Below, one piece after another: positions 8,781 to 17,874 of a stretch of 64,000 bases of DNA. The translations under genes and the position numbers were made by a program. The notes under the pieces were generated by a model, which worked only from the letters and a program-made list of their open reading frames with translations, had not been told where the DNA came from and made no database searches. Numbering within the stretch: position 1 is the first letter of the stretch; each line of letters opens with the position of its first letter. This DNA is from Prevotella sp. UBA6447 (GTDB lineage: Bacteria; Bacteroidota; Bacteroidia; Bacteroidales; Bacteroidaceae). The stretch is from NCBI GenBank assembly GCA_002437115.1, contig DJOD01000049.1:1-64000 (forward strand), written 5' to 3'.

Positions 8781-9761
8781 ATGCCTGCCATATCCATTAT
8801 CGTACCTATATATAATATGGAAAAATTGATGCGTCGTTGCATCGATTCCCTGTTAGCGCAGACTTTTACCGACTTTGAGCTGCTGCTCATCGATGACGGT
8901 TCCACGGATGGCTCGTGGAGTATCTGCCAAGAGTATGCCCACAAAGATACTCGCATTAGCATTTACCACAAGGAGAATGGAGGCCTGAGCGATGCTCGCA
9001 ACTATGGGTTGAGCAAGGCTGTAGGAAAATACACTATTTTTGCCGACCCTGATGACTGGATCAGCCCGGAAGGTCTTGACAGCCTTTATGCTACGGCGGA
9101 GCGTGAGCAAGCTGACATGACGATGTGTGATCTCTATCGCGAAGATGAGTACAGTCGCCACTACGTGTGCCAGCGGCCACGGTCGCTGAAGGCTCAGGAG
9201 GTGTTGAAAGAACTGTTTGACAATATCCAGGGATTCACGGTGAACAAACTCATCCGTCGTGATGCCTACATGCGGTTTGGCATCGCTTATCCCAAAGGTA
9301 TATACGGGTGTGAGGACCAATATACCATGGCTGCCATCCTTTTGCACGACATCAAGATAGCCTATGTGCCTGTGGCGTTTTATCATTACATGTACAATAG
9401 CGCATCGCTGACCCGCCATTATGACGAGCGTACCTATGAGATGGATGTGCGGGTGTTGGAGATGTTTCGTATGTTGCTGCAAGGCAACGAGGCGCAGCCT
9501 CTTGCTGTGAGAAGCAAAGAAGACGCTGTGTTTTGCCGGGCGTTTTGGAACGGGCGTGACTATTATTCGTCGGCAACATTCAAGCAACGCTTTGCTTCTT
9601 TTCAAGACCGAGTGGAGTTACTGAACGAGATGGCAGTCGTTAAGTGGGGTATGGCCGTAGCTTGTCGTGGCATGTACCAGCCTGCCATCCATGTGGTTTT
9701 CTTGCTGTTCCGTGGTAAGAGAATGTTGAAAAAGTTAAAATGTACATTTCTAAAGAAATGA
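8781..9761 (+). CDS. Glycosyltransferase family 2
   Basis: A 326-residue GT2 enzyme: ISIIVPIYNMEK at the N-terminus, LLLIDDGSTDGS, GGLSDARNYGLS and a DPDDW metal-site variant, then GCEDQY. It is distinct from the two other AT-rich-region GT2 proteins and so probably adds a different residue. Start at ATG 8781, 13 nt after the preceding gene. The end of the protein is basic and could associate with the membrane. Donor not predictable. Confidence 0.88.
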   Translation: MPAISIIVPIYNMEKLMRRCIDSLLAQTFTDFELLLIDDGSTDGSWSICQEYAHKDTRISIYHKENGGLSDARNYGLSKAVGKYTIFADPDDWISPEGLDSLYATAEREQADMTMCDLYREDEYSRHYVCQRPRSLKAQEVLKELFDNIQGFTVNKLIRRDAYMRFGIAYPKGIYGCEDQYTMAAILLHDIKIAYVPVAFYHYMYNSASLTRHYDERTYEMDVRVLEMFRMLLQGNEAQPLAVRSKEDAVFCRAFWNGRDYYSSATFKQRFASFQDRVELLNEMAVVKWGMAVACRGMYQPAIHVVFLLFRGKRMLKKLKCTFLKK

Positions 9762-9771
9762 TTCAAGAAGA

Positions 9772-10836
9772 ATGAGAGTTCTTATAGTTACATATGCTTT
9801 TGTACTGTTTTATATTGTCTGTGTCTATGTTTCTGCGGGCAAAGTGAAATGGCAAAACTACCTGCTGATGTTGGCACTTGGTATTCTTGTTTTTTTGATT
9901 GGAATCCGACAAGGGTGGCCAGACCAAGGTGTGTACCAGGTTGCCTTTGAGCAAGCATCACTCCCTTGGGAGATGGATTGGTCGAAAGAACCCTATGGAT
10001 ATACAGAACGAGGGTATTTGTTTTTAGCTTCGTTGGTAAAGCTTGTGCTTAATAATGCCACCTTTTACTTTCTGTGTATGGGCGGGCTGTCCATGTACTT
10101 GCTCTATAAGGGATTGTCGAAGTATTGTGCCATACCATTGTTGGGACTGTGCGACTACATAGGTCGCTTCTTGCTCAATCGTGACTTCACCCAAATGCGG
10201 TCGTCGCTGGCCATTCTGCTGATTATTCTTGCGATTAAGTTCATTTATGACAGAAAGCTGGTGGCATATATGTTGGTGATTTTGCTGGCTTATCAGTTTC
10301 ACCACTTGGCATTGCTGGGCATACCTTTGTATTTCTTGTATAAAGTGTGCATCAACAAATCTGCAATTATTGGGGGACTTCTGTTGGCCATGCTTCTTTC
10401 ACAAGTCGCCGCTGGCTCAATTTCTGACACTGTCGAAAATTATAGCCAAGATCTCAATTATGACACCTACGTGCAAGATGATTATGTGGAGCAAGCTTTG
10501 GGCTTGCGCAACCCAATGATTTATTTTCAGTTAGGTGTTCTGATGCTTTACTCATTTATGGAACCAGTGTTGGCACGTCAGAATCAATATTACTACTTGT
10601 TTCGGTGGGCTTATTTCTATTCGACATTGATATTGATATTCTTTTGCAACTATACGGCTCTGTCTGGACGCACATCCACGGTGTTTGCCACATGCGAGAT
10701 GTTTATGTTGCCCAGCATCGCGATGGGGCTTGGCAAAAGGCAGCGCGTCTTGTTTCTTGCGATAGCGGGAGTAGTATTGACTTATTTCTTCTGGAACAAG
10801 TATCATTCCGCGATGATGATGATGGGCGCGCTGTAG
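9772..10836 (+). CDS. EpsG-like polysaccharide polymerase (Wzy-type membrane protein)
   Basis: A 354-residue protein with about ten predicted membrane segments. The arrangement is typical of the EpsG family: a short N-terminal helix, IGIRQGWPDQGVYQ after the second helix, an extracytoplasmic loop, then FLLNRDFTQMRSSLA and FHHLALLGIPLYF. EpsG/Wzy proteins polymerise flipped repeat units at the periplasmic side. Its presence with the flippase at 1349-2878 points to a Wzx/Wzy-dependent route. Starts 10 nt after the GT2 stop. No other polymerase candidate was seen in the window. Confidence 0.82.
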   Translation: MRVLIVTYAFVLFYIVCVYVSAGKVKWQNYLLMLALGILVFLIGIRQGWPDQGVYQVAFEQASLPWEMDWSKEPYGYTERGYLFLASLVKLVLNNATFYFLCMGGLSMYLLYKGLSKYCAIPLLGLCDYIGRFLLNRDFTQMRSSLAILLIILAIKFIYDRKLVAYMLVILLAYQFHHLALLGIPLYFLYKVCINKSAIIGGLLLAMLLSQVAAGSISDTVENYSQDLNYDTYVQDDYVEQALGLRNPMIYFQLGVLMLYSFMEPVLARQNQYYYLFRWAYFYSTLILIFFCNYTALSGRTSTVFATCEMFMLPSIAMGLGKRQRVLFLAIAGVVLTYFFWNKYHSAMMMMGAL

Positions 10837-10882
10837 ATGCTTTTTGTGATTTTGTCGCGAAAAACATAATTTAGTCAAGACC

Positions 10883-12034
10883 ATGAAGATTGTTGTTGTT
10901 CAATCACGTGTTTGCTTTGGTGGGGCCGAACATGTGGGCGCGATGCTGGCCAACGGACTTGCTGTGCAACATGATGTGATATTGGCCACTAACACCCACT
11001 TGGAAATGTCGTATGCAATTTCGTGCAGGGTCAAGGTATGCAATATCTTTTCTACGGTTCCTCATGGCCCCAAGAAGTGGCTGGGTGCCATGCGGCATTT
11101 GCGCAAGCTCTTCAAAAAGGAAAAACCTGATGTGGCCATTGGCATCTTGTCCACTTGTTCTTTCGTCTGTAAGGTGGCGGGGATAGGACTTGGAATTCCT
11201 GTGGTTGCTACGGAGCATGATGCTTTCGAACGTCCAGAATGTGCTCCGATGAGCAAAGGAAACACCTTTTCCAAGTTTTGGCTTAATAAGTTGTTTGATG
11301 TTGTCACGGTGCTTACGGAAGCTGACCGAAAGTTGGTTAGTAATCGATTGCATCATGTGGCGGTGATGCCAAATCCTTTGTCTTTGAATCCGCTCAACGT
11401 TGATGCGAAGGGAAGAATTGCAGATGACGAAGGTAAATGTGTTGCAAAAAAACACTATGTCTTGGCAGCTGGGCGGCTTGACGCCTGGCATTATAAAGGA
11501 TTTGATTTGCTGTTAAAGGCATGGGCAAGGGTGCAGACTGCTTGCAAGGAGCAGATGCAGCGAGAAGGCTGGAAACTCTTGATCGCGGGTAAGGATGAAG
11601 CAGAAGGGCAACGTTATCTTGAAACATTAGTTCATAAATACAGTCTTAGAGACAATGTGTCGTTCCTTGGCTTCAGAAAAGATATGGTTAGGCTGTACCA
11701 AGAATCATCGATCTTTGTGCTCAGTTCTCGCTATGAGGGTTTTGGCTTGGTGCTTATTGAAGCCATGAGCCAGGGTTGCGCTTGCGTGACGACTGATTAT
11801 AAGGGCCGGCAAATGGAAATCCTGGGAAGTGAGGATTGCGGAATGGTTTGCCAGCCAGAAGATGTAGATGCATTGGCAGAAGCATTGCAACGGGTGATGA
11901 TGGATGATGAATTGCGCCAACAATTGCAGAGAAACGCTATTGCGCGCTCCCGCTATTTCTTGCCGGCTAACATTGTGAAGCGGTGGGAGCAACTTATCGC
12001 TGAGGTCGTAGCAAGAAAACAAGATGTCAGATGA
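10883..12034 (+). CDS. Glycosyltransferase family 4 (GT-B fold)
   Basis: A 383-residue GT-B enzyme. The N-terminal half has the GGAEHVGAMLANGL segment and a TEHDAFERP strand; the C-terminal half has AAGRLDAWHYKGFDLLLKAW, LLIAGKDEAEG, LGFRKDM and the donor-binding SSRYEGFGLVLIEAMSQG with the usual two glutamates. A retaining transfer from a nucleotide sugar is expected. The stop overlaps an ATG (12031) of a short ORF, and the next large gene begins at 12201. Confidence 0.9.
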   Translation: MKIVVVQSRVCFGGAEHVGAMLANGLAVQHDVILATNTHLEMSYAISCRVKVCNIFSTVPHGPKKWLGAMRHLRKLFKKEKPDVAIGILSTCSFVCKVAGIGLGIPVVATEHDAFERPECAPMSKGNTFSKFWLNKLFDVVTVLTEADRKLVSNRLHHVAVMPNPLSLNPLNVDAKGRIADDEGKCVAKKHYVLAAGRLDAWHYKGFDLLLKAWARVQTACKEQMQREGWKLLIAGKDEAEGQRYLETLVHKYSLRDNVSFLGFRKDMVRLYQESSIFVLSSRYEGFGLVLIEAMSQGCACVTTDYKGRQMEILGSEDCGMVCQPEDVDALAEALQRVMMDDELRQQLQRNAIARSRYFLPANIVKRWEQLIAEVVARKQDVR

Positions 12035-12210
12035 TTGTTTTGAACATGAATTTCACGAAATTCCCGAATGACATTGAGGTTTATTTGCAGGATCGTGTAA
12101 CTTCGAAGGAAGTCTTTGTTTTGCATTCGTTTCATTCAAGCAATTATTTCCCTTTGGTCAGAGGGACTGCGACAAGTCTCGTGTTCGAGAAAATACAAAT
12201 ATGCGTATAG
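12031..12210 (+). CDS. Possible 59-residue ORF between two GT4 genes
   Basis: A short frame whose ATG overlaps the stop of the preceding GT4 (ATGA) and whose end overlaps the first codons of the next GT4 by 10 nt. This is the spacing seen between real genes in this operon, but the product is unrecognised, has no clear hydrophobic segment and could be a remnant of a larger gene or a chance frame. Reported because it fills a 166-nt gap that is otherwise unexplained in a tightly packed operon. Confidence 0.3.
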   Translation: MIVLNMNFTKFPNDIEVYLQDRVTSKEVFVLHSFHSSNYFPLVRGTATSLVFEKIQICV

Positions 12211-13322
12211 CTTACATCATTAATCATTTAGGTCCATCTGGAGTCAACCAAGTTGTTGCTGACTTGGTTTCCGTGTTTACTGCACATGGCCATGAGTGTG
12301 TGGTCTATTACTTGAAAGAGTGTGACACGCCCATGGACTATGCCTGTAATACAGTGTATCTGCGAGCGGTGACAGATATTGTCGGAACTTTTGATGTAGT
12401 CCATGCCCATGGACTTGGGCCTATGTTGTATGTGGCGAGACATAAGCGTGATTTGGCTAAGCGAAATGGGAGGCAATGTCGCCCGCTTTTTATCACAACG
12501 CTTCATTGTTATTGTTTCCAAGACCTACCCAGCCTTTACGGTTGGGTAAAAGGTGGTCTGATGGCATTTGCCTATCTATGGAGCACATTGTGGCAAGACC
12601 GTGTTGTTTGCCTTTCTAAGGATATGATGAACTATTACTCACGGTGGATCAAACGCAGTAAGCTGCGTTATGTTTACAACACGCGTATTTTGCCGAGCCG
12701 AAAAGACATAACCTATGACGCAGATGACTTGAAACTCGTTGAGAATTTGAAGGTATGGCATGAGAAGGGGTATCATGTAATTGGTATGAATGGTGTGTTG
12801 ATATATCGTAAAGGGGTCGAATTGATGCTCCTTGCCCTGAAGCAGTTAAACCAATCGAAAGATCAGTATCGCCTGGTGTTGGTGGGAGATGGTAAAGACA
12901 AAGAGGGTTTTGTGAGGCTCTGTGATTCGCTTGGTCTGTGTGGTCAGGTCCTGTTTGCAGGCCATCGTCGTGAAGCATACCGTTTCTTACCCTATTATGA
13001 CGTGTTGGCCATGCCCAGCCTTTCAGAAGGTTTCCCCTTAAGTTTGCTGGAGGCAGCTGCCTATGGCAAGAGGGTGGTGGTTAGTGATTTGCCAATCGTG
13101 AAGGAGTGTTTCGGTGAGGCGTTTCTGACGTCAGCTCATGAAAGTCAAGTGGTATTTGTTTTTGATGTTTCTTCTCAGAAAGAAAAGACTGTTGAAAGGT
13201 TGGCTCAGGCTTTGGATAATGCGATGGCAGATAATAAAGTAGGAGAGCGATTGCAATCCCGGTACAAGGGAAATTTTATGCCCGAGATATTTTTTGACCG
13301 GTATGAAGTTTTGTACAAATAG
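12201..13322 (+). CDS. Glycosyltransferase family 4 (GT-B fold)
   Basis: A 373-residue GT-B protein: MRIAYIINHLGPSGVNQVV, FDVVHAHGLGP, LHCYCFQDLPSLYG, then YRKGVELMLLALKQL, LVLVGDGKDKEGF, LFAGHRREAY and the donor-site block PSLSEGFPLSLLEAAAYG. It closely parallels the GC-rich gene at 16837-17874 in length and motif order, including the unusual VVH-HGL and YYSRWI blocks, so the two are probably paralogues of different age or origin. It ends before a 411-nt stretch without a clear gene. Confidence 0.9.
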   Translation: MRIAYIINHLGPSGVNQVVADLVSVFTAHGHECVVYYLKECDTPMDYACNTVYLRAVTDIVGTFDVVHAHGLGPMLYVARHKRDLAKRNGRQCRPLFITTLHCYCFQDLPSLYGWVKGGLMAFAYLWSTLWQDRVVCLSKDMMNYYSRWIKRSKLRYVYNTRILPSRKDITYDADDLKLVENLKVWHEKGYHVIGMNGVLIYRKGVELMLLALKQLNQSKDQYRLVLVGDGKDKEGFVRLCDSLGLCGQVLFAGHRREAYRFLPYYDVLAMPSLSEGFPLSLLEAAAYGKRVVVSDLPIVKECFGEAFLTSAHESQVVFVFDVSSQKEKTVERLAQALDNAMADNKVGERLQSRYKGNFMPEIFFDRYEVLYK

Positions 13323-13733
13323 TACCTTGTTGTATGTATAGGATGATGAAACTGGTATCTGCGGGTACAATTAGGGCTACGGGCCTTTTGCTGTTGCGTT
13401 GTTGCTTCTTGGTATTATTGCTATTGTCTGTTTCATGGCATTTAAATCTGTCAATTGTGCCATATGTTTTGCCGGTGTCTTATCTTATATCGGCTGCTAC
13501 TCTAAATCATTTGTTTTCAATTGGTTATATCTATTCATGTACGTAACATTCTCTATTGTCTTCAATTGGTGGGCATTGCTTTGTGAAAAATTTAACGGAC
13601 TATTGTAGTAAGTATATATTTCAGTACTTTGCTAAGAGAAATGGTATTCTTTTTAAAATAATATAGAAATGCTGAAAATCGAAGTATTAGCAATTTGTTT
13701 GGAGAAAATAGAAGATCATTTGAAATAATAAAT
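13323..13733 (+). other. Gap in the polysaccharide operon with overlapping hydrophobic frames
   Basis: No normal gene is evident. Two overlapping frames (13334-13546 and 13399-13608) both encode hydrophobic sequence. A single extra G in the GGG at 13381-13383 would join the N-terminal part of the first (MMKLVSAGTIRATG) to the second (LLLGIIAIVCF onward), giving one protein of about 90 residues with two or three membrane segments. This may be a small membrane protein with a frameshift, or an eroded remnant. The rest is AT-rich and may carry a promoter for the next gene. Confidence 0.3.
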
Positions 13734-14756
13734 ATGAGTTTGAATGTAATTGTTGATCCGAGAAACAAAATGCTATTCTCCTCATATTATATTGAGGGAT
13801 TGCGGGCTATGTATGGGGATTCTTCATTGGTCTTTTCTTTATCTCCTTTTCAAGAATTGGACCGGAGTAAGGATTTCTCTTATGATCATTACATGTGTTT
13901 TGTGGTGCAACGTGAGGACCGAGAGACTCGGTTCATCATCGATTTTTATGACTCTACTTCTATTTCCCAAGAGGCCTACAGGTGGTGTGATGTGTATGCG
14001 AAGATCAATATTTCCTTTGACACGAAGATGGAGGATTGGCCTAAGTTGATATCTATCCCTCCAGGGTTTGGCGTTAGGAGTCATGGTATTGTCTGCACGT
14101 TGATGGAAGGCATAAAAAACCTGGTGCGAATGCGATTCCATTCTATTAACGGTCTTTACTGCCAGCTTTACGATACATATGCGCTGACTTTACGTAGGCC
14201 TTTGTACATGTATGAAAAAGTAATTTGCCCTTCGGAAGGGTATGTTTTCCATGCCTCGACTTTATGGTCTCATGACAACTGCATGCAACTGACAAATCCC
14301 TATCGAGCCACTTTTATTCGTACTTGCCGGTCGCTTTCTGACATTCAGTTTGAAGGCGGATTGGTAAAGACACATGGCAAAATACCTGCGGATTATACAG
14401 ATGTGACGACAGACAAGCGCTATACGCTTGACGAATATTTCGAGAAGACGATGCATTCTATGTTTGTGTTTAATACGCCTGCTGTCCATCAATGCCATGG
14501 TTGGAAGTTGGGCGAATACTTTGCTATGGGAAAGGCAATCGTTTCTACGCCCATTTCCAATCGTCTACCATTTCCGTTTGAAGATGGGAACCATTTACTT
14601 GTTGTACATGACCATGATGAATTGGTTGCAGCTATCATTCGGCTGTCTAAGGATGAAGATTTAAGGCAAAGACTTGAGGCATCGTCTCGCAATATTTACA
14701 AGCAATATAGTTCTCCTGTAGCGGTAATGCATCATGTGATTAGTAAAATTAAATAA
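13734..14756 (+). CDS. GT-B-like glycosyltransferase of the polysaccharide locus
   Basis: A protein of 340 residues from ATG 13734; upstream ATG 13695 would add 13 residues that look like leader sequence. The C-terminal third reads like the donor domain of GT-B enzymes: FVFNTPAVHQCHGWKLGEYFAMGKAIVSTPISN, then LPFPFEDGNH and a terminal helix with RLEASSR. The N-terminal part (NVIVDPRNKMLFSSYYIEGL) is unlike the standard GT4 start. Likely a sugar transferase with a divergent acceptor domain. Family cannot be named from sequence alone. Confidence 0.7.
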   Translation: MSLNVIVDPRNKMLFSSYYIEGLRAMYGDSSLVFSLSPFQELDRSKDFSYDHYMCFVVQREDRETRFIIDFYDSTSISQEAYRWCDVYAKINISFDTKMEDWPKLISIPPGFGVRSHGIVCTLMEGIKNLVRMRFHSINGLYCQLYDTYALTLRRPLYMYEKVICPSEGYVFHASTLWSHDNCMQLTNPYRATFIRTCRSLSDIQFEGGLVKTHGKIPADYTDVTTDKRYTLDEYFEKTMHSMFVFNTPAVHQCHGWKLGEYFAMGKAIVSTPISNRLPFPFEDGNHLLVVHDHDELVAAIIRLSKDEDLRQRLEASSRNIYKQYSSPVAVMHHVISKIK

Positions 14757-14820
14757 ACACGAATATCTCGAATCGTACGAATATGTGCTGCGCTATGTTA
14801 TTCTTTACTGATGCACAGTA

Positions 14821-15081
14821 ATGGAAAAATTAAATAAAAGTGTTATGACAGGCAAGAGCAACAAGTATGTACCGCTTGATCGGTTTAATCGTCAAACGAT
14901 CGAGCTGGATGAGTCGCTTTATGAAGATGATGAGGATATGAAATATCTTCTGCGTCGACTGAAGGAGGCTGTTGATGACAGTGAGCTTCGTCAGGCGATG
15001 GACAGGGAAGATGAGGTGCAGGCCGCTATTATGGAACAACATGCACCATCGCTTACGGATGACAAACAGCAAGAAGATTAG
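14821..15081 (+). CDS. Small acidic hypothetical protein
   Basis: An 86-residue, strongly acidic, helix-prone protein (KYLLRRLKEAVDDSELRQAMDRED in its middle, about residues 41-64) with no membrane segment or signal peptide. A second ATG at 14845 would shorten it by eight residues. It is the last AT-rich gene of the capsule region; DNA becomes GC-rich immediately after it. Function unknown; I do not recognise a family. Confidence 0.55.
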   Translation: MEKLNKSVMTGKSNKYVPLDRFNRQTIELDESLYEDDEDMKYLLRRLKEAVDDSELRQAMDREDEVQAAIMEQHAPSLTDDKQQED

Positions 15082-15131
15082 ATTGCAAGAATTGGTTCCG
15101 ATGACGTGTGATTATGACATAACTGTTCTTT

Positions 15132-15965
15132 ATGCGACAAGACTTTGATTTTTCGGTGGCCATGTCCATCTACAAGAATGATGACCCGTGCTATTTGCGG
15201 ACGGCCATCGACAGCACCTACCAACAGACGCTGCCGCCGTCGGAGGTGGTGATGGTGGGCGATGGGCCGCTGCCCGAGGCGTTGACGGCGGTGGTCAGGG
15301 AGTTGGAACAGCAGTATCCGACGCTGCGGTTTCTGCCGCAGGCGGTGAACCGCGGACTGGGCGAGGCCCTGCGCGTGGCCTGCGAGAACTGCCGTTACGA
15401 CTACATCGCTCGTATGGACTCCGACGACATCTGCCTGCCCGACCGCTTCGAGAAGCAGATGCGCGTGTTCCGCGAAGATCCCGATGTGGGCATGGTGGGT
15501 GGCATGATCACCGAGTTTGTGGGCGACCCCGAGAACGTGGTCGACAGCCGCATCTTGCCGCTCGACAACGCGGGCATCTACCGCATGATGCGTACGCGTT
15601 GCGGGGTCAACCATGTGACGGTCATCATCCGCAAGGCCGACCTCATGGCCGCCGGCAACTACAGTGGGCGCTTCCGCCAGGAGGACTTCTACCTCTGGGC
15701 AAGGCTGATGAAGAACCATGTGAAGATACGCAACATCAGCGATGTGGTGGTCAATGTGCGGTCGGGTGCCGACCAGTTTGCGCGGCGCGGCGGCATGAGC
15801 TATTTCCGTGAGCACATGAAGGTTTTCCGGTTTATGCATGACGAGGGGCTCATCTCTTATCCGGTGTTGCTCCAGAACTATGTGTTGCGCTTTGCCCAGG
15901 TGGCCTTCCCCACGCGGTTGCGCACCTGGGTCTACCAGCATCTGTTGCGCCATAGCCACCGTTGA
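15132..15965 (+). CDS. Glycosyltransferase family 2
   Basis: A 277-residue GT2 enzyme: FSVAMSIYKND at the N-terminus, VVMVGDGPL, NRGLGEALRVACEN, the RMDSDDICLPDRFE metal site and a MVGGMI block, then NHVTVIIRK and QEDFYLW. This arrangement resembles WcaA/AmsE-type exopolysaccharide transferases. It is markedly GC-rich in third codon positions, in contrast with all genes before it, and opens a second polysaccharide block (15132-18988). Start ATG 15132, about 50 nt after the small acidic gene. Confidence 0.88.
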   Translation: MRQDFDFSVAMSIYKNDDPCYLRTAIDSTYQQTLPPSEVVMVGDGPLPEALTAVVRELEQQYPTLRFLPQAVNRGLGEALRVACENCRYDYIARMDSDDICLPDRFEKQMRVFREDPDVGMVGGMITEFVGDPENVVDSRILPLDNAGIYRMMRTRCGVNHVTVIIRKADLMAAGNYSGRFRQEDFYLWARLMKNHVKIRNISDVVVNVRSGADQFARRGGMSYFREHMKVFRFMHDEGLISYPVLLQNYVLRFAQVAFPTRLRTWVYQHLLRHSHR

Positions 15966-16000
15966 CTCGTTGAGCCTTCATGTCGCATGCTTCTTGACGA

Positions 16001-16840
16001 ATGTTGCAACCCTTGAAACGTGCCTTGTGCCGCCTGCTGCAGGCCCGCTGGGCCATTGCCTTCTGGGAGGACGGGCGGCTCATGGTGGCGGGCAATCCCT
16101 ATCGGGACTGTTGGTTTGCCGACCCTTTCATTGTGGATGCCGATGAGCGGACGGTGACACTCCTCGTGGAGGACTTTTCGCTCAACACGCAGAAAGGCAC
16201 CATCTCGGAGCTCACCATTGACCGCGCGACGTGGAAGATCTGCTGTCGCCGCACCGTACTCGAAGAGCCGTTGCAGTTGAGCTTCCCTTATGTTGTGCGG
16301 CGTGAGGGCAGTCGGGTGTGGTTCATGCCCGAGAGCTCACGTGCCGGTCGCCTGTCGGTCTATTGCTATGACCGCACGGATGGCTGTTGCCATCGCGAGC
16401 ACGACCTGGTGGTGGCCGACCTCTCCGATGCCATCCTGGTCGACGGCCATGTGCTGGCAACCCGTGGCAGGGGTCTCAACGGCAACGTGCTCCATGTCTA
16501 TCGCCCCCATGGCGACGGCTTCGAGGAGATTCCCGCGCTGACGTTCGCAGAGAATGTGGCGCGCAACGCTGGCGCCGTCTTCGAGCACGCTGGCAAGCGT
16601 TACCGCCCGGCCCAGGTGTGCAACGAGTGGTATGGCGAGGCCATCAGCATCCAGGAGGTGACGGGTGCCGAGGGCCATTGGACGATGAAAGAGGTGCGGC
16701 GCGTCACGCCCCCCGAAGGCTTTGAGGGCATCCACACGCTCAACCACTACAAGGACTTGTGGGTGACCGACCTGAAATATTATCCCCATCCGTGGCTATC
16801 CAAGTGGACCTACGCCTTGCTCGGGAGGACTGACCTGTGA
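16001..16840 (+). CDS. Five-bladed beta-propeller protein like the N-terminal domain of GIPC transferases (GH43-like fold)
   Basis: A 279-residue protein with GNPYRDCWFADPFIVD near residues 30-45, LLVEDFSL, GTISELTID, FPYVV, WFMPESS and WYGEAISI. This series matches the propeller domain found at the N-terminus of glucosamine inositolphosphorylceramide transferase-like proteins and in bacterial polysaccharide loci, where it often neighbours glycosyltransferases. It probably recognises or modifies a glycan, but no hydrolase activity should be assumed. The stop overlaps the GTG of the following GT4 (GTGA), which argues for joint function. Confidence 0.7.
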   Translation: MLQPLKRALCRLLQARWAIAFWEDGRLMVAGNPYRDCWFADPFIVDADERTVTLLVEDFSLNTQKGTISELTIDRATWKICCRRTVLEEPLQLSFPYVVRREGSRVWFMPESSRAGRLSVYCYDRTDGCCHREHDLVVADLSDAILVDGHVLATRGRGLNGNVLHVYRPHGDGFEEIPALTFAENVARNAGAVFEHAGKRYRPAQVCNEWYGEAISIQEVTGAEGHWTMKEVRRVTPPEGFEGIHTLNHYKDLWVTDLKYYPHPWLSKWTYALLGRTDL

Positions 16841-17874
16841 GAATAGCTTACATCATCCCCTCGCTCTATCGCATGACACCCAACCAGGTGGTGCTGCAGC
16901 TCGTCCAAGGCATGATGGCGCGTGGCCATGAGTGCCGCGTGTTTTATTTTGACCCTCCCACGGCCGACATCATGACCTTCCCTTGTCCGTCCAGGCGCAT
17001 CTGTCTCTTGCGTCGCGAGGACCTGTCGGCCTACGATGTGGTGCACACCCATGGCTTGCGCCCCAATCTCTATGTGTGGCTCCATCGCCTGCCTGCCGCG
17101 GTGCGCACGGTGTCCACCGTTCACAGTTACATCTTCGAAGAGTTTCGCTCCATCTATGGCCGCGCGCTGGGCACGCTGTTTGGCCAACTCTTCGTGCGCA
17201 CACTGTCCCACCATCAGCGGGTGGTGACGCTCAGCCGCCATGCCGTCGACTATTACGCGCGTTGGATCAGCCGGGAGCGTCTCACCTATTGTTACAATGG
17301 CGTGGAGCCACTGGCCTTAGATGCGCCCCTTCCCGAAGCCGACCGCCAACTGATCCTTGCCCACAAGGGTGATGGTGTCCTGGTGGGCAATATCTGCTTT
17401 TTCGACAAGATCAAGGGTCTCGACGTGCTTCTCCGAGCCCTGTCGCTGTTGCCCTCGTCCTTTCGGTTGTTGCTCATAGGCGGAGGAGCGGAGGAGCGTT
17501 CCTTGCGCCGTCTGGCCGCGCGGCTGTGCCCTGGTCGCGTGCTCTTCTTAGGCAGTCGCCGCCAGGCGTCGCGCTATCTGCCACTGGTCGATGTCTTCGC
17601 GCAGACCTCCTGGAGCGAGGGGTTCTGCCTGTCGATGGCCGAGGCGGCGCTGGCCCATGTGCCCATCGTGTCGACCGACATACCGGGCATGCGCGAGAAG
17701 TATGGTGCAGATGAGGTCACTTATTTCCCAGCTGGCAATGTGCGGGCGCTTGCCGCCTCCCTCCAGGTGGCTGCCCTAACTCGCCGTGGGGTCGGCCGTG
17801 CTTCCCGAAAGGTGCGATCGCAGTTTTCGATTTCTCAAATGGTTTCGCGCTATGAGCAAATTTACCAAAGCTGA
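16837..17874 (+). CDS. Glycosyltransferase family 4 (GT-B fold)
   Basis: A 345-residue GT-B enzyme: MRIAYIIPSLYRMTPNQVV, YDVVHTHGLRPNLYV, TVHSYIFEEFRSIYG, DYYARWISRERLTYCYNGVEP, then FFDKIKGLDVLLRAL, LLLIGGGAEE, LFLGSRRQASRYL and the donor site TSWSEGFCLSMAEAAL. GTG start at 16837 overlaps the propeller gene; the last 23 nt overlap the next gene. Paralogue of the AT-rich GT4 at 12201-13322. Confidence 0.9.
   Translation: MRIAYIIPSLYRMTPNQVVLQLVQGMMARGHECRVFYFDPPTADIMTFPCPSRRICLLRREDLSAYDVVHTHGLRPNLYVWLHRLPAAVRTVSTVHSYIFEEFRSIYGRALGTLFGQLFVRTLSHHQRVVTLSRHAVDYYARWISRERLTYCYNGVEPLALDAPLPEADRQLILAHKGDGVLVGNICFFDKIKGLDVLLRALSLLPSSFRLLLIGGGAEERSLRRLAARLCPGRVLFLGSRRQASRYLPLVDVFAQTSWSEGFCLSMAEAALAHVPIVSTDIPGMREKYGADEVTYFPAGNVRALAASLQVAALTRRGVGRASRKVRSQFSISQMVSRYEQIYQS

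Noticed and set aside
15078..15959. 293-codon minus-strand frame opposite the GT2 gene
   Set aside because: Shadow of the GT2 gene with recognisable motifs; the frame is rich in His/Val/Ala and has no domain.
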